This document shows, in pieces, positions 51,505 through 62,040 of a stretch of DNA of 64,000 nt; within the stretch, counting starts at the first letter, position 1; every line of letters starts with the position of its first letter. Source of the stretch: Eukaryota sp. TZLM1-RC (lineage: Eukaryota; Metamonada: BaSk clade). The position numbers and the translations under genes are program-made. Location: NCBI GenBank assembly GCA_040285825.1, contig JAUPSS010000002.1, forward strand, positions 3,596,001 to 3,660,000, in the 5' to 3' direction. The notes beneath the pieces are model-generated. The model saw only the letters and a program-made list of their open reading frames with translations, was not told the origin of the DNA and did not search any database.

Positions 51505-52588
51505 TCAAATAGATTCAATAGGAATTGTAGGAATCTCATGACCCTCAATCATAGAGTCAAAAGCAGGTCCCAAATACTCCTTGGCGATTTCGCGTTCCTT
51601 GAGAAGCTCAGCGGTGGTTTGCTCAAAGCAGGATTGTTCAAACTGAGACAACTTGATGCCAGATACGACCTTGAATTCCCCATCAGGAGAGATAATTACA
51701 GGCATGGAAAAGAACACGCCTTTAGGAACTCCATAAACCTTGCCATCAGAAAGAACTCCCATGGAGGTGATGTGCTCAACTCCATTAGCCCAGTTGAAAA
51801 GATGACACAAGGTGGCTCTTGCAGCACTTGGAGCACTAGATGAACCCTTCGTTTTAATGATTTGGGCACCTGGTGTTAGTAAAATGTAAACAAGACAAAC
51901 CTCTTTTGCGGGTAAACTCGGTCAGTTCAGGGGAGTAATTAGGAATGTTCGCCAAAAGATCATTGAGTGGAGTCTTTGTGGCACCATCATCAATGTAGGC
52001 GGCACCAGTACTTACAGTCATCGTGGCTGAATGATTACCAAAAATGCAGACATTCTTAATATCCGTTGGACCATACTTGTAGCTTAAGAAATCAGAAATT
52101 TTGGATAAAGCTCTGTTATGATCTAGACGAGAAAGAGAAGCCCAATTGTAGTGAGGAATACTGGGTGCATGAGACCGAGCAATAAGAGCATTGGTATTTG
52201 CGGGGTTGCCAACAACAGAAACTTTGACAGTCCTAGGGGCAAACTTCTCAATAGCTTGCCCTTGTTCACGAAAGATAGCACCATTGAGTTTGAGTAGATC
52301 GGAACGCTCCATACCAGGACCACGGGGCCTTGCACCAGCAAGAATGATGAAGTCGGCATCAGTGAATGCTTCCTCTAGCGAATCAGCAATGGTAACACTT
52401 TTCAGGTGCTCAAAAGCACAGTCGCGAAGTTCCATAACAGTTCCTTCCAGTTTCTCCCGCATCGCAGGAATATCAAAGAGACATAAATCGACTAATTCAC
52501 TACCGAGCATTTGACCTTGCCCGATACCAAACAAGAGATTAGAGCCTACTTGCCCTTGAGCACCAGTAACAACGACTTTGTATACCAT
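51505..52588 (-). CDS. MDH1: cytosolic malate dehydrogenase
   Basis: Minus strand, exons 51901-52588 and 51505-51869, giving 350 residues. The 31-bp intron 51870-51900 has a GTTTGT donor, an ACTAAC branch-like string and a CAG acceptor; it joins EFTRKRG to AQIIKTKGSSSAPSAARA. NAD-binding TGAQGQVG is at residues 8-15. The substrate-binding ARPRGPGMERSDLL has Arg 87, 89 and 95. The catalytic Asp is in RLDHNRA (about 156) and the His in GNHSATM (about 186). It converts malate and oxaloacetate with NAD. The NTNALI and LDHNRA forms place it in the cytosolic/plastid-type group rather than the mitochondrial one. No targeting peptide. Codon use is richer in GC than in the LINEs. Confidence 0.97.
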
Positions 52589-53322
52589 GTCTATTCAGCA
52601 GAAGTGCGAAGAAAATCACGATTTTTTCTGAGGATTTCAGAAAAACGGTCATCAATTCAATTCTTTTCTGTTATCGTTTCAATTTGTTCCAAGCGCACCT
52701 ACTGTTGACCGATATGGCAGTCACGCTATTGTTTCTTCCACTTTAATAATGTTGCATCATCTGTATAATGTACTTCTGTAGTTCCAATTTTGTCCCGAAA
52801 TACAAACTAAAAAGTGTCAGTAAACGAATATTACGTGACAATAACATGATTTTTATCATCTTTAGAATACACAGATTACTGTAATTTTATGAGTTGTGCA
52901 TAAAACACTAATTACTTAGTATTCGTTTTCTGAAGTTTGTTCATTACTTGTTTTGTGTAATCTGTTCAAATATGAAAGGATTGGTTATCTTGATGCTATG
53001 GCCGGAACATCTATCAAACTACCAAAGTCTTCAAAGTAGTCAGTTTTAAGTTTCGTTCTGGTCTTCTATCATTGTTACAGTTATTGTTATACTTCCATTG
53101 AATCTGCCCTTAAGGTTGCTCCTGAATTACACACATTAAATTATGTCAATTTCATCATTGTTAAAGTCAATAATGATAGATTTAATTCAACAAATGAAAA
53201 TCTATTGGGAATGTTTGTGATGGAGAGTATTTCAGACTAAAACAAATACAATTTTTACTAGAACAAAAGTTCCTATATCAAAAAAATTAAATAAAGATGA
53301 CTAAAACTAAAGAAAAAACTAA
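52589..53322. other. spacer, no gene seen
   Basis: Upstream of malate dehydrogenase and downstream of the Nopp140-like gene. No supported feature. Confidence 0.35.
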
Positions 53323-55512
53323 TCAAAAATTAAACTTAATACCATTCTTCTGATGAATTGAGATTGATCCAGTGTAAGATCCTTTTTTGAGCTTGGTTTT
53401 TTGAGCTTTGAACCCCTTGCCTCGAGTTGGAGCAAGACGTTGGTGTGCCCGTTGTCCAAAATGTTCTTTTTTTGTATAAAATTCATTAGACTTTAATCTA
53501 TCGTCCATGAATTCCACATTGGCAAACTTGGCTTGCCTACTTTCATGTACCATGTTGTTGGCTGTACGACGCTTACGGTTTTCAGGGACACGTGGAGAAG
53601 CTTCAGATTGTTTACTTTTCAAAGGTGGTTCCTCTGCTGGAGCTTTTGAGCGACGCTTCTGTCCAGCTCGGGGATAACGAGATTGAGAAGTGACATGGGC
53701 GGATTCTTCTGAGATGGAAAGATTTGAAAATGGATGGTTGTCTGATAATTTTGCCATTTGAGCTTCACTTACAGAACTAGAAGATTTGGCGGCAATGACA
53801 GGAGCAGGTGCTTCTGCTTCTGAATCACTGTCAGAGTCGGAAGAGTCATCATCTGAAGAATCTTCAGTATTCATCGGAGCAGCCTTAGTTTCTACTTCGC
53901 TTTCAGAGCTAGATGAATCATCTGAAGAGTCAGAAGATTTTGCGGCAATGGCAGGAGCAGGTGCTTCTCCTTCGGATTCGCTGTCAGAGTCGGAAGAGTC
54001 ATCCTCTGAAGAATCTTCAGCATTCATCGGAGCAGCCTTAGTTTCTACTTCGCTTTCAGAGCTAGATGAATCATCTGAAGAGTCAGAAGATTTTGCGACA
54101 ATGGCAGGAGCAGGTGCTTCTTCTTCGGATTCGCTGTCAGAGTCGGAAGAGTCATCATCTGAAGAATCTTCAGTATTCATCGGAGCAGCCTTAGTTTCTA
54201 CTTCGCTTTCAGAGCTAGATGAATCATCTGAAGAGTCAGAAGATTTTGCGGCAATGGCAGGAGCAGGTGCTTCTCCTTCGGATTCGCTGTCAGAGTCGGA
54301 AGAGTCATCCTCTGAAGAATCTTCAGCATTCATCGGAGCAGCCTTAGTTTCTACTTCGCTTTCAGAGCTAGATGAATCATCTGAAGAGTCAGAAGATTTT
54401 GCGACAATGGCAGGAGCAGGTGCTTCTTCTTCGGATTCGCTGTCAGAGTCGGAAGAGTCATCATCTGAAGAATCTTCAGTATTCATCGGAGCAGCCTTAG
54501 TTTCTACTTCGCTTTCAGAGCTAGATGAATCATCTGAAGGGTCAGAAGAGTCTGCAACATTTCTAAAAACTGGTGTTTCTGCTTCAGATTCGCTGTCAGA
54601 CTCTGATGAGTCATCTGAAGAATCTTCAGCATTCATGGGAACAGATTGAGTTTGAGTTTCATCCTCAGAATCAGAATCATCCGAAGAGTCAGAAGAGTCT
54701 GCAACATTTGTAGAAACTGGTGCTTCTGCTTCGGATTCGCTATCAGACTCTGATGAATCATCTGAAGAATCTTCAGCATTCATGGGAACAGACTTAGTTT
54801 GAGTTTCATCCACGGAATCAGAATCATCCGAAGAATCAGAAGAGTCTGCAACATTTGTAGACACTGATGCTTCTGCTTCGGATTCGCTGTCAGACTCTGA
54901 TGAATCATCTGAAGAATCTTCAGCATTCATGGGAACAGACTTAGTTTCTGCTTCGCTGTCAGAGTCAGAGGAATCATCTGAAGAGTCAGAAGACTTTGCG
55001 GCAATCGCAAGAGCAGGTGCTTCAGCCTCGGATTCGCTGTCAGAGTCGGAAGAGTCATCATCTGAAGAATCTTCAGCATGCATCGGAACGGACTTAGTTT
55101 CTGCTTCGCTTTCAGAGTCAGATGAATCATCTGAAGAGTCAGAAGATTTTGCAGCAACGGCAGGAGCAGGTGCTTCTGCTTCGGATTCGGATTCGCTGTC
55201 AGAGTCGTCTGAAGAATCTTCAGCATTCATGGGAACAGACTTAGTTTGAGTTTCGTCCTCGGAATCAGAATCGTCTGAGGAATCAGATGAGACTGCAACA
55301 TTTGTAGAAACTGGTTCTGTTTGAGAATCGCTGTCAGAGTCAGAAGAATCATCTAAGGAAGCATCATTTTTGGATAGTGACTTAACATCTGCCTCAATCC
55401 CAGAGTCTGTAGATGAATCTGCTGAAGAACAGTTTTGCTGTAATATTTGCTGTGTAACAACATCTTCCTGTGAAGACAAACTAGAATCACTGAGTGATGA
55501 CGAAGAGCTCAT
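53323..55512 (-). CDS. Nopp140/SRP40-like nucleolar phosphoprotein
   Basis: 729 residues. About residues 1-600 are acidic Ser runs (SSDDSSDSDSESE type, casein kinase 2 sites) alternating with short Ala/Pro/Lys segments (EAPAPAIAAKSS), the Nopp140 layout. The C-terminus (about 620-729) matches the SRP40 domain: FANVEFMDDRLKSNEFYTKK, then PTRGKGFKAQKTKLKKGSYT and GIKFNF. Such proteins chaperone box C/D and H/ACA snoRNPs between nucleolus and Cajal bodies. No LisH domain is seen at the N-terminus. The middle is built of nearly identical 153-bp units, so length probably varies between alleles. Confidence 0.93.
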   Translation of the reverse strand: MSSSSSLSDSSLSSQEDVVTQQILQQNCSSADSSTDSGIEADVKSLSKNDASLDDSSDSDSDSQTEPVSTNVAVSSDSSDDSDSEDETQTKSVPMNAEDSSDDSDSESESEAEAPAPAVAAKSSDSSDDSSDSESEAETKSVPMHAEDSSDDDSSDSDSESEAEAPALAIAAKSSDSSDDSSDSDSEAETKSVPMNAEDSSDDSSESDSESEAEASVSTNVADSSDSSDDSDSVDETQTKSVPMNAEDSSDDSSESDSESEAEAPVSTNVADSSDSSDDSDSEDETQTQSVPMNAEDSSDDSSESDSESEAETPVFRNVADSSDPSDDSSSSESEVETKAAPMNTEDSSDDDSSDSDSESEEEAPAPAIVAKSSDSSDDSSSSESEVETKAAPMNAEDSSEDDSSDSDSESEGEAPAPAIAAKSSDSSDDSSSSESEVETKAAPMNTEDSSDDDSSDSDSESEEEAPAPAIVAKSSDSSDDSSSSESEVETKAAPMNAEDSSEDDSSDSDSESEGEAPAPAIAAKSSDSSDDSSSSESEVETKAAPMNTEDSSDDDSSDSDSDSEAEAPAPVIAAKSSSSVSEAQMAKLSDNHPFSNLSISEESAHVTSQSRYPRAGQKRRSKAPAEEPPLKSKQSEASPRVPENRKRRTANNMVHESRQAKFANVEFMDDRLKSNEFYTKKEHFGQRAHQRLAPTRGKGFKAQKTKLKKGSYTGSISIHQKNGIKFNF
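53800..54560 (-). repeat. tandem 153-bp (51-codon) repeats, alternating in a 306-bp higher-order unit
   Basis: The string ATTCATCGGA occurs at 53869, 54022, 54175, 54328 and 54481, exactly 153 bp apart. Two unit types alternate (TCTTCAGTATT and TCTTCAGCATT; EEEAPAPAIVAK and EGEAPAPAIAAK), so the basic amplification unit was a pair. More diverged units continue to about 55250. Confidence 0.93.
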
Positions 55513-55601
55513 TGGGGCTCAACGAAGATAGAATCTGTTGAGGGTGGAGAAACCTCAATTCAATTCAATTGATTAAATGAAATCAAATTAGTGTTAAATA
55601 G

Positions 55602-55679
55602 TGTTAGAGACCCCACCTGTCAGAAAATCAGTGACCCACTGGCTGACAGGTCGCCCGACATAAGTCGAGATTTCTAACA
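55602..55679. repeat. GC-rich multi-stem hairpin element
   Basis: Outer pair TGTTAGA/TCTAACA, long arm ACCTGTCAG/CTGACAGGT with inner CAGTG/CACTG, and a small CGAC/GTCG hairpin. It is compact and GC-rich in AT-rich DNA upstream of the Nopp140-like gene. It could be a small structured RNA or a miniature inverted-repeat element. It is not a tRNA: no T-loop consensus. Confidence 0.5.
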
Positions 55680-56218
55680 TTGTTCACCCTTAAAGCCCAG
55701 CTTTATCACAAACCCATGGGGGATTGAGGATATACAATGGTCTTTGTTCCAAGGAAAAACCTCATGTATTGTGAGTCCCAAGAACAATTTTATTTTTCGT
55801 TATTCAATTGTATCTGTTTTGGGACACTTCTAGTTTTACAAAATTTAATTGCACGATGAGAATAACTATGTATTTTGATTTTATTAATGAATGACTTCTT
55901 CAGCAGAACTTTTGTATTCTCTCTGCTCAAAATGGAATAATTAGACAGATTTCGATTATTGCTTTCAACCCATCGTTCTTGGCGAAAAAATTCGTGGGTT
56001 GTAGACGTAATTCAGACAGATTTCATTTTGCAAAGGATGGCTTGACTGTTAAATGATGCAATGGTTGCCCATCAAACACCTTTGTCATTCAAAATACACT
56101 GTAATTAAAGTTTAATTATATTTATTTCCTGACTTATAAAACCAGTAGAAAGATTTCCCAAATAATTCTTTCCTATACAGCATCCACAAAATAAAGCATC
56201 AAAGTCTATAAACAAGGA
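55680..56218. other. spacer, no gene seen
   Basis: AT-rich. No supported feature apart from the hairpin just before it. Confidence 0.35.
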
Positions 56219-56800
56219 TCAAGAACTGTGTGCCCTTCGTTTCCTATTTGGATATTGTTTATGTTTTTGGACTGAACGAACATCTAAAAAAGTTCCATCC
56301 TCCTTACGTATGGTGTGAATAAATGTGGAATTCTTTTCCTCATTAATGGACGAAATGAATAATTCTGGTAGTAGTACCTTCATGTCCTCTATGATAGTGT
56401 CATCCACACGAAGATAGAATTTTATCAATTTTAACACTCGTGTAAGTGAAACTTTGAGAGTTATAGGTTTAGTGGATTCAATTTGTTTAGGAACACAACC
56501 AACGTACACTTGGCAAAACTTACAAACATTTTGGATTATAGCTGTTCTTTCGGGAGAGGGGGGATGGACTAAATGTCCACCATGTATTCCTTGGTGCACA
56601 GGAGTGCTTATTATCATGTCAGAAGCTAGCTCCTTCTTTATATTAGCTGATGTGTCTTTTCTGGTTTGAAGATGCGGTCTTGATGAGGAATTTACAGTTT
56701 GAATTTGTTGTTCATAATGAGAACCATGAACAGGTGGACGTCCTGCAGCAATAGAAATTGCATCCTGCATAGCTTCAATTATAGGCAATTGGATATACAT
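56219..56800 (-). CDS. unknown protein, 193 residues
   Basis: Starts at ATG 56798-56800, with an in-frame TAA directly before it. Residues 1-90 are polar with His/Gln/Ser (HGSHYEQQIQTVNSSSRPHL, TPVHQGIHGGHLVHPPSPER). A CKFCQVYVGCVPKQ motif with three Cys may bind metal. The second half is helical (TRVLKLIKFYLRVDDTIIED) with a strand-rich end and a basic tail (PNRKRRAHSS) that could be a nuclear signal. I do not recognise the family. A LINE-II copy was inserted just upstream, 34 bp from the start including its duplication, and may have altered the promoter. Confidence 0.65.
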   Translation of the reverse strand: MYIQLPIIEAMQDAISIAAGRPPVHGSHYEQQIQTVNSSSRPHLQTRKDTSANIKKELASDMIISTPVHQGIHGGHLVHPPSPERTAIIQNVCKFCQVYVGCVPKQIESTKPITLKVSLTRVLKLIKFYLRVDDTIIEDMKVLLPELFISSINEEKNSTFIHTIRKEDGTFLDVRSVQKHKQYPNRKRRAHSS

Positions 56801-56850
56801 TTAGAGGAATTCAAATCAGTTTTGATTTTTCCCTATTCATATGCTTAATA

Positions 56851-57934
56851 TCAAAGTTCCACTGTTTTTGCATTAAATGAAGAAATTTCAAGAATTGATG
56901 TAGAAAAATGGGGTCGATGTTTTCCCCAATCATTCAATGGCAATATTCCAGAAAAAAATGTTTTAAATTTGAAGTACACTCTTCGAACATTACAGAAAAG
57001 ATTGACTGGAATGTATGAAAAAGATCTTTATAATAATATTTGCAGCTCGGCTGTTTTAAATCAAGATCTTCACTCATTGTTATTGGAAAAGGGTGTTTGT
57101 GAAAACAAGGTGTCAGATTCTTCACTTTTTGTAACCATTGTACCACGAAGATTTGGATTGTGTGCTACTAATGAAGCATTTGTAACAAAAATGAGATTAT
57201 ATTTGAACATCCCCATTAACCAATTATTATCAAAAGAAAAATGTATTTGTTCGAATTCACCTCAACTCACTTTGCGCCATGCTCTAAATTGCTCTAAATT
57301 GATAACTTATCGTTCTTCATTACATGATGCTGTTAGAGACACTGTTTTCAATATGGCACAAACTGCAAGGATATCGTGTATCAAAGAGCCCCTGCTGAAA
57401 GAAACACTTTCTCTGAATAATTTTGGTTCTGATGATAGAGGTGATGTATACTGTGATTGGATTGATAATTCTGAAGCTATTGTTGACTTTGTCTCATGTA
57501 ATGTTGCAAACGATACTTTGGTTCACAGAAGAAAACTTAATCCTGTGGCTGCTCTGGATTTTAAAGCAAAAGAAAAACATAGAAAATATGATAAAGAAAT
57601 TGAAGATGCAAATATCGATAGAAATACACAGCTGGTTTTTATTGCTTTTCCATTTTCGATAAATGGAAGATTATCAGTTGAAGCAGAAACTTTTTTGGAT
57701 GACTTCCAAAAAATGGTGAAAGAAAAAACAATGAAAAGATTTGATATTTTTTTATGGCGTTCACGGATTCAATTTGCCATTATTAATAGATTACCGCGGT
57801 TTTTCAATCGAATTAGAGAAGCTTTAGCTAGACAGCAAGCAAATCAAGATTTTGTAGAGGAAATCTTGGTTTAATGATAGTCGTCCCATTAGTTATGATT
57901 TAATTTAATCAAGTGTGCAAATTCAATAAATTAA
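56851..57934 (+). mobile_element. LINE-II insertion with a 17-bp target duplication
   Basis: Flanked by TATTCATATGCTTAATA at 56834-56850 and 57935-57951, exact. 5'-truncated in the linker region; the 3' end is the family terminus GTGCAAATTCAATAAATTAA. The frame 56969-57874 (301 residues) is open and almost identical to the copy at 20382. The clean duplication shows a recent retrotransposition. Confidence 0.95.
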
Positions 57935-57951
57935 TATTCATATGCTTAATA

Positions 57952-59196
57952 GTTTCCTATTAGAAATGTTTGAGGATGTGCAACAAATGTCTTCTTATGC
58001 AGTTGAAGCAGATCCTTCTACCTCAGTATTCTCAAGGGCAACAATTTTTTAAATTATTTTGTTGAAAAGTGATACACCTTATTTATTTATATTCTTAAAG
58101 GCCATCACTGGTGAAGTATATATGATGATAAATGTACTAGACTAATGCACAGTACAGCAAATTTTACCTAGAAAATTACATCACTTTTACGCCAAAATTC
58201 TTATTCTATTATTTGAAGGACTTATAATGACAATTGAGTCAGAATTCGCCGGTTCTTCAACCTGCTTTCATAACGTTTAATAAGTACATTTGAATTAACT
58301 AAATGATTTTGACATTAGCTAGCCCAAACTCAATGAAGAGCATGACGTTTTGATAAAGAAAAACGATAATCTGTGAATTGTTGCCACACAGTGAGAACAA
58401 CACCTTAGGAGAGATCAGAACTAGATGAAATGAAATGGACAAATAAGTTGCTTACGAATGCTTCAATAGAAGTAGTGAAGAGCTTTTGTTTAGTTTATAC
58501 TGCTGAAAATTAATTTTTTATGATGTAGGATGAGAAGATTGCTATAAAATAATCTTATTAGTTTTATTAGATGATGTTATTCTATATAAAGGTGCCGACT
58601 AATGAGAAACATACAATTTTAGAGAGTTATTCCACCCACTATTATAATATGCATATGATAGCAATCACTGTTTTGATAATCTATGGATACCTAAAAGTTA
58701 AATAAACAGTCAAGTATAAATTATTCATAAAAGTACAAATGTTAATCTACCAAAGAAATATCAAAAAGTTTTGCAACATGATTGCCTTTGTGCCTTTTCC
58801 CAGGTAACCGTAGAGTAATGAGATAGTCATCTACGCAAGAGAACATGTGAATATCAAAGTGTAATAAAGATGTCGTCACCACAGATATTTATTGGTATGT
58901 GTTGGGTGCGAGCTCGCACCCGGACTGCCCAGGGGTGCTTTAACACTGATAATACGAATGCTTCGATGAGTTGAAAATTTTCTTATTAGTGCAAAAAGGC
59001 CATGTAAAAGTGGTGAGACACTGACAATTATTGACAAAAAATAACAATACATAAGTTTTATCTTTTGAACTGACACTGATATAAATAATTAAAAACCAAT
59101 AAAGAAAAAAAGAAAATAAAGAAATCCTTTTCAGTAAACTTTACAGTATTGCCTCATCTTTGCGCAAAAACTTCACTATTAGACTGATATCTATCG
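57952..59196. other. spacer with one GC-rich palindrome
   Basis: No gene seen. An 18-bp perfect palindrome GGGTGCGAGCTCGCACCC lies at 58904-58921, inside a larger fold bounded by GTGTT (about 58900) and AACAC (about 58948). The rest is AT-rich. Confidence 0.5.
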
Positions 59197-60180
59197 ATGA
59201 CAAGAACGATTTTCGTATCAGGAGCTACTGGACATCAAGGACGTAATGTGCTCAATCACCTGCTGAAAAGTAATCAAAATCAAAACCTTCACATCAAGGC
59301 CTTCGCTAGAAAAGAGGAAGAACTCCGCACACTGCGCAACATGACTGATAGCTCAAAGAGTGGCAACCGACATAGAGTTGAACATATTGTTGGTGATTTG
59401 AGAGACTCTGAGCAAACATTCCCTGCAATTTCCGGATGCGATTGTGTCATCTTGATCACAAATTATGCTGCTTTTTCAGACGACATCAATGAGGGATGCC
59501 GTGTAGAAACCTCCGTAGGTAGACGCATCATGTCTGAGGCCATCAATGCTGGTGTTAAGGATTTTGTCTATTCCAGTGTCGCTGGTGCTGGTGTTGACCG
59601 CAATGTTCCCCACTTTTGGTCCAAGAAGCTCATTGAGGATGAACTAGAACGAAATCGTGACAAATTTAGATCCCTCCAGATAGTCAGGTTATGTTCATTT
59701 ATGGAAAACATAGAGCAAAATGAACACATCAAAAGACGTCTCTCGCAAGAGCGAAAACTAGCATTACCTCTTCCCAAGGAAACAAAAATGAATGTGGTTT
59801 GTCTTGCTGATGTTGGACGTGCTCTAGCAGATTGTGCATTAAACCCACACCTACTTGATCACCATAACGGAATCATAGAACTGGCAGCAGAAATAATTAG
59901 CATCGAAGAGATATGCCGAGAACTTAACGTGGAATTTGAAGAAGCAGATCCCTTTTCCATTCCAGAAGCCTATCGCAACATGTATACACTCTTCAAGGAA
60001 GGTAAGATCCAGCCCTCAGTTGTGGACTCAAATAAGTACTGGCCCACTATGACTAGCTTCCGTGAATGGGCAAGAAGATCATTTGGTGCTCAAACAGGAT
60101 CAAGGATTGACTTGCGCAAAGAGATTGATCTTCCAATGAAAGAACCTTTGGCTGGTGGAATTTCTTTCAAGGAAGGTTAA
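59197..60180 (+). CDS. NmrA-like NAD(P)-binding protein
   Basis: 327 residues, one exon. Rossmann start TIFVSGATGHQGRNVLNHLL with GATGHQG at about 9-15, then a VGDLRD acidic turn (about 68-73), CVILITNYA, GRRIMSEAINAGVKDFVYSS (alpha-beta unit ending at an S-S), FWSKKLIEDELERN and LCSFMENIEQN. This is the NmrA/HSCARG type of atypical short-chain dehydrogenase, which often sense NADPH rather than catalyse; no classical YxxxK is seen. The C-terminal part binds regulators in known homologues. Cytosolic. Likely a redox sensor, by family inference. Confidence 0.88.
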   Translation: MTRTIFVSGATGHQGRNVLNHLLKSNQNQNLHIKAFARKEEELRTLRNMTDSSKSGNRHRVEHIVGDLRDSEQTFPAISGCDCVILITNYAAFSDDINEGCRVETSVGRRIMSEAINAGVKDFVYSSVAGAGVDRNVPHFWSKKLIEDELERNRDKFRSLQIVRLCSFMENIEQNEHIKRRLSQERKLALPLPKETKMNVVCLADVGRALADCALNPHLLDHHNGIIELAAEIISIEEICRELNVEFEEADPFSIPEAYRNMYTLFKEGKIQPSVVDSNKYWPTMTSFREWARRSFGAQTGSRIDLRKEIDLPMKEPLAGGISFKEG

Positions 60181-60750
60181 GAAGGATGGGATTCCAATCA
60201 GTGATTATAAATCAATTCCGTTCAGATTATGTTTATTTTGAATCCAAATGAACCAATGCACACTACGGTTAAAGGATGATCACAGAAAGCTTTTTTCGTC
60301 ATCTTTATTCAATCAAATCAAATTGTTCAAAAAACAGTAAATCTACAATTTCACAAAACTACAATCTTCAGTCCTGCAAAAGCTGTTCTTTCATCCAAGA
60401 ACATAGACAAGCAAAAGACAATACTAAATCATCACCCAGAGCAAGAAGTTTCTGATGAAGTAATCTGTCTAGTAAGCGAAAACAGACAAACAACTGTCCA
60501 ACAGTTATGGCCATAATAGAACATTTCATAAATAGAAAAATTGAAGTGTTGAAACACAATTATTCAGTAGCTTAAATTACACAGCAACAGTTAGTTGACA
60601 CTATTTTCATCTATAGAGTACCAAAAAATATCATCAAATTTTTTGATAAAACTTATGTTGTTGCTTCAATCCTAATGAAGAACGAAGTGAATTCATAAGC
60701 TACCTAGTCAGTTGTTTTGCTTGACAATTAGTTGTATCTTTTGAGTTGTA
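60181..60750. other. spacer with a possible small minus-strand gene
   Basis: A minus-strand frame ends at 60371 with ITVGQLFVCFRLLDRLLHQK and a helical continuation ending KEQLLQD. A 29-bp GT-AG interval with a CTAAC branch-like string lies upstream, but I could not complete a gene model. Confidence 0.25.
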
Positions 60751-60816
60751 TTGGTTTAATGATAGTCGTCCCATTAGTTATGATTTAATTTAATCAAGTG
60801 TGCAAATTCAATAAAT
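60751..60816 (+). mobile_element. 66-bp LINE-II 3' end
   Basis: Only the last coding bases (TTGGTTTAATGATAGTCGTC) and the 3' UTR to CAATAAATA are present, matching 57867-57930 almost exactly. An extremely 5'-truncated insertion. No duplication identified. Confidence 0.8.
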
Positions 60817-61102
60817 AGAATGATTTAAGAATAAAATGAATTTTTTATCAAAAAAATGATCCTCAAAACAGAAATGTAAAGATGAGAAGTGTTTAATTTA
60901 ATTTATTTTATTTTACTGGATTAATCTGTAAGGTTGAATAGTATTATTGCTGAGAATTGTCCTGGCTGTCCTTCAGCTTGTGTTATCTAATCGTAGTCTT
61001 ATCGTCCTCATCAACCTAGGCCGCCTTCCATCCATTAACTATTGATAATATCTACTTGTTGCCGGCTCATGGCAGATCCGTATTTGTACTGAGTGTCAAA
61101 TA
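60817..61102. other. no gene seen
   Basis: Spacer before the pogo-like remnant. Nothing supported. Confidence 0.3.
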
Positions 61103-61110
61103 CTCTGAAC

Positions 61111-61252
61111 TGTTGTTGTTACTGATAAACTAACCTGGTAGACAGATGAGGAATTCACATGATGACGTGCCACTTGTTCAAAAACAAGTACTATTATTAA
61201 TAAATCCCTTTTTTCTTCTTTTCATCTTTGGTATTTCTGCCTAACGGCATCA
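61111..61252 (+). repeat. solo LTR of the gag-only family
   Basis: 142 bp, TGTTGTTGTTACTGATAAAC...CTAACGGCATCA, flanked by a perfect GAAC duplication (61107-61110 and 61253-61256). Confidence 0.9.
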
Positions 61253-61963
61253 GAACCACCTTAAATAAGCCCCCCTTCAAATTGCAGGAAATCTATATAG
61301 AAGCCCATTAGGGTTAACTCTAAAATTAACAGTCTATCACAACATTAAATTGACACATGCAAGAATAAATTACTAATTTCAAAATCTTTATTACAATGCC
61401 ACGAACATTTTACACCGTTGGCAACAAGCTTCGTCCCGTCAAAAAACTTGAAAAAAGACCACTCAAACAGGTATCTCGCATACATGGAGTTTCCCCAAAG
61501 TCTCTCCATCTTTGGAGATATCAAAAAGATAAAGTTGTCCTGTCTCACCGACTGCAGACAAAAGCTGGTTATTAAACAGAGCTCTGAAAAACAATATTTA
61601 TGACTGGTGAACCAAAAAACCAGAAGAATTATCTCGTACTGGAAGAAGAAAACAGCCTGACGTTGAAGTGAAGTGATGATTGAATGGTTAAAGTCTTCGT
61701 GGAACTTAATTGAAGAAAGGAGAATAAGAAAATCTTTTCGATCTGCATTCATTAAACCATACAATGAAATTTTTGTTGCCAAAAGCTCACTGATTGGACC
61801 GCTGCTTATGGAAAAAGATGGAAATAAACAAATCTTAAGCGATCAAGAAACTGAGGTAGAAGAAGAGTTGGTTGATATGGAAATGTAGTTTTATTATTAT
61901 TATCATTAGTTTGTATTTTAAAACATTATTAATAAATTGACATATTTGAATTGACTGGCAGAC

Positions 61964-62040
61964 ACCCACCTAATAGAAGCCCCCTCATGATAAAATCAGG
62001 GGGGCTTCAGAGATAGCCCTGGGGATTTTATTAGGTGGAC
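61964..62040. repeat. imperfect inverted repeat near the transposon end
   Basis: CCACCTAATAGAAGCCCCC pairs partly with GGGATTTTATTAGGTGG, with an inner pair GAAGCCCCC/GGGGGGCTTC. It resembles the left terminus of the same element, so the right end may be a nested or duplicated terminus. Confidence 0.6.

Noticed and set aside
53786-54649. Long plus-strand open frame (287 codons) through the Nopp140-like gene
   Set aside because: It is the mirror of the repetitive Ser/Asp/Glu codons on the minus strand; that codon pattern has few stops in the opposite frame. The minus strand carries the SRP40 domain.
55602-55679. tRNA gene
   Set aside because: Cloverleaf-like arms, but no GTTC-type T loop, no anticodon loop of seven and no proper acceptor end.
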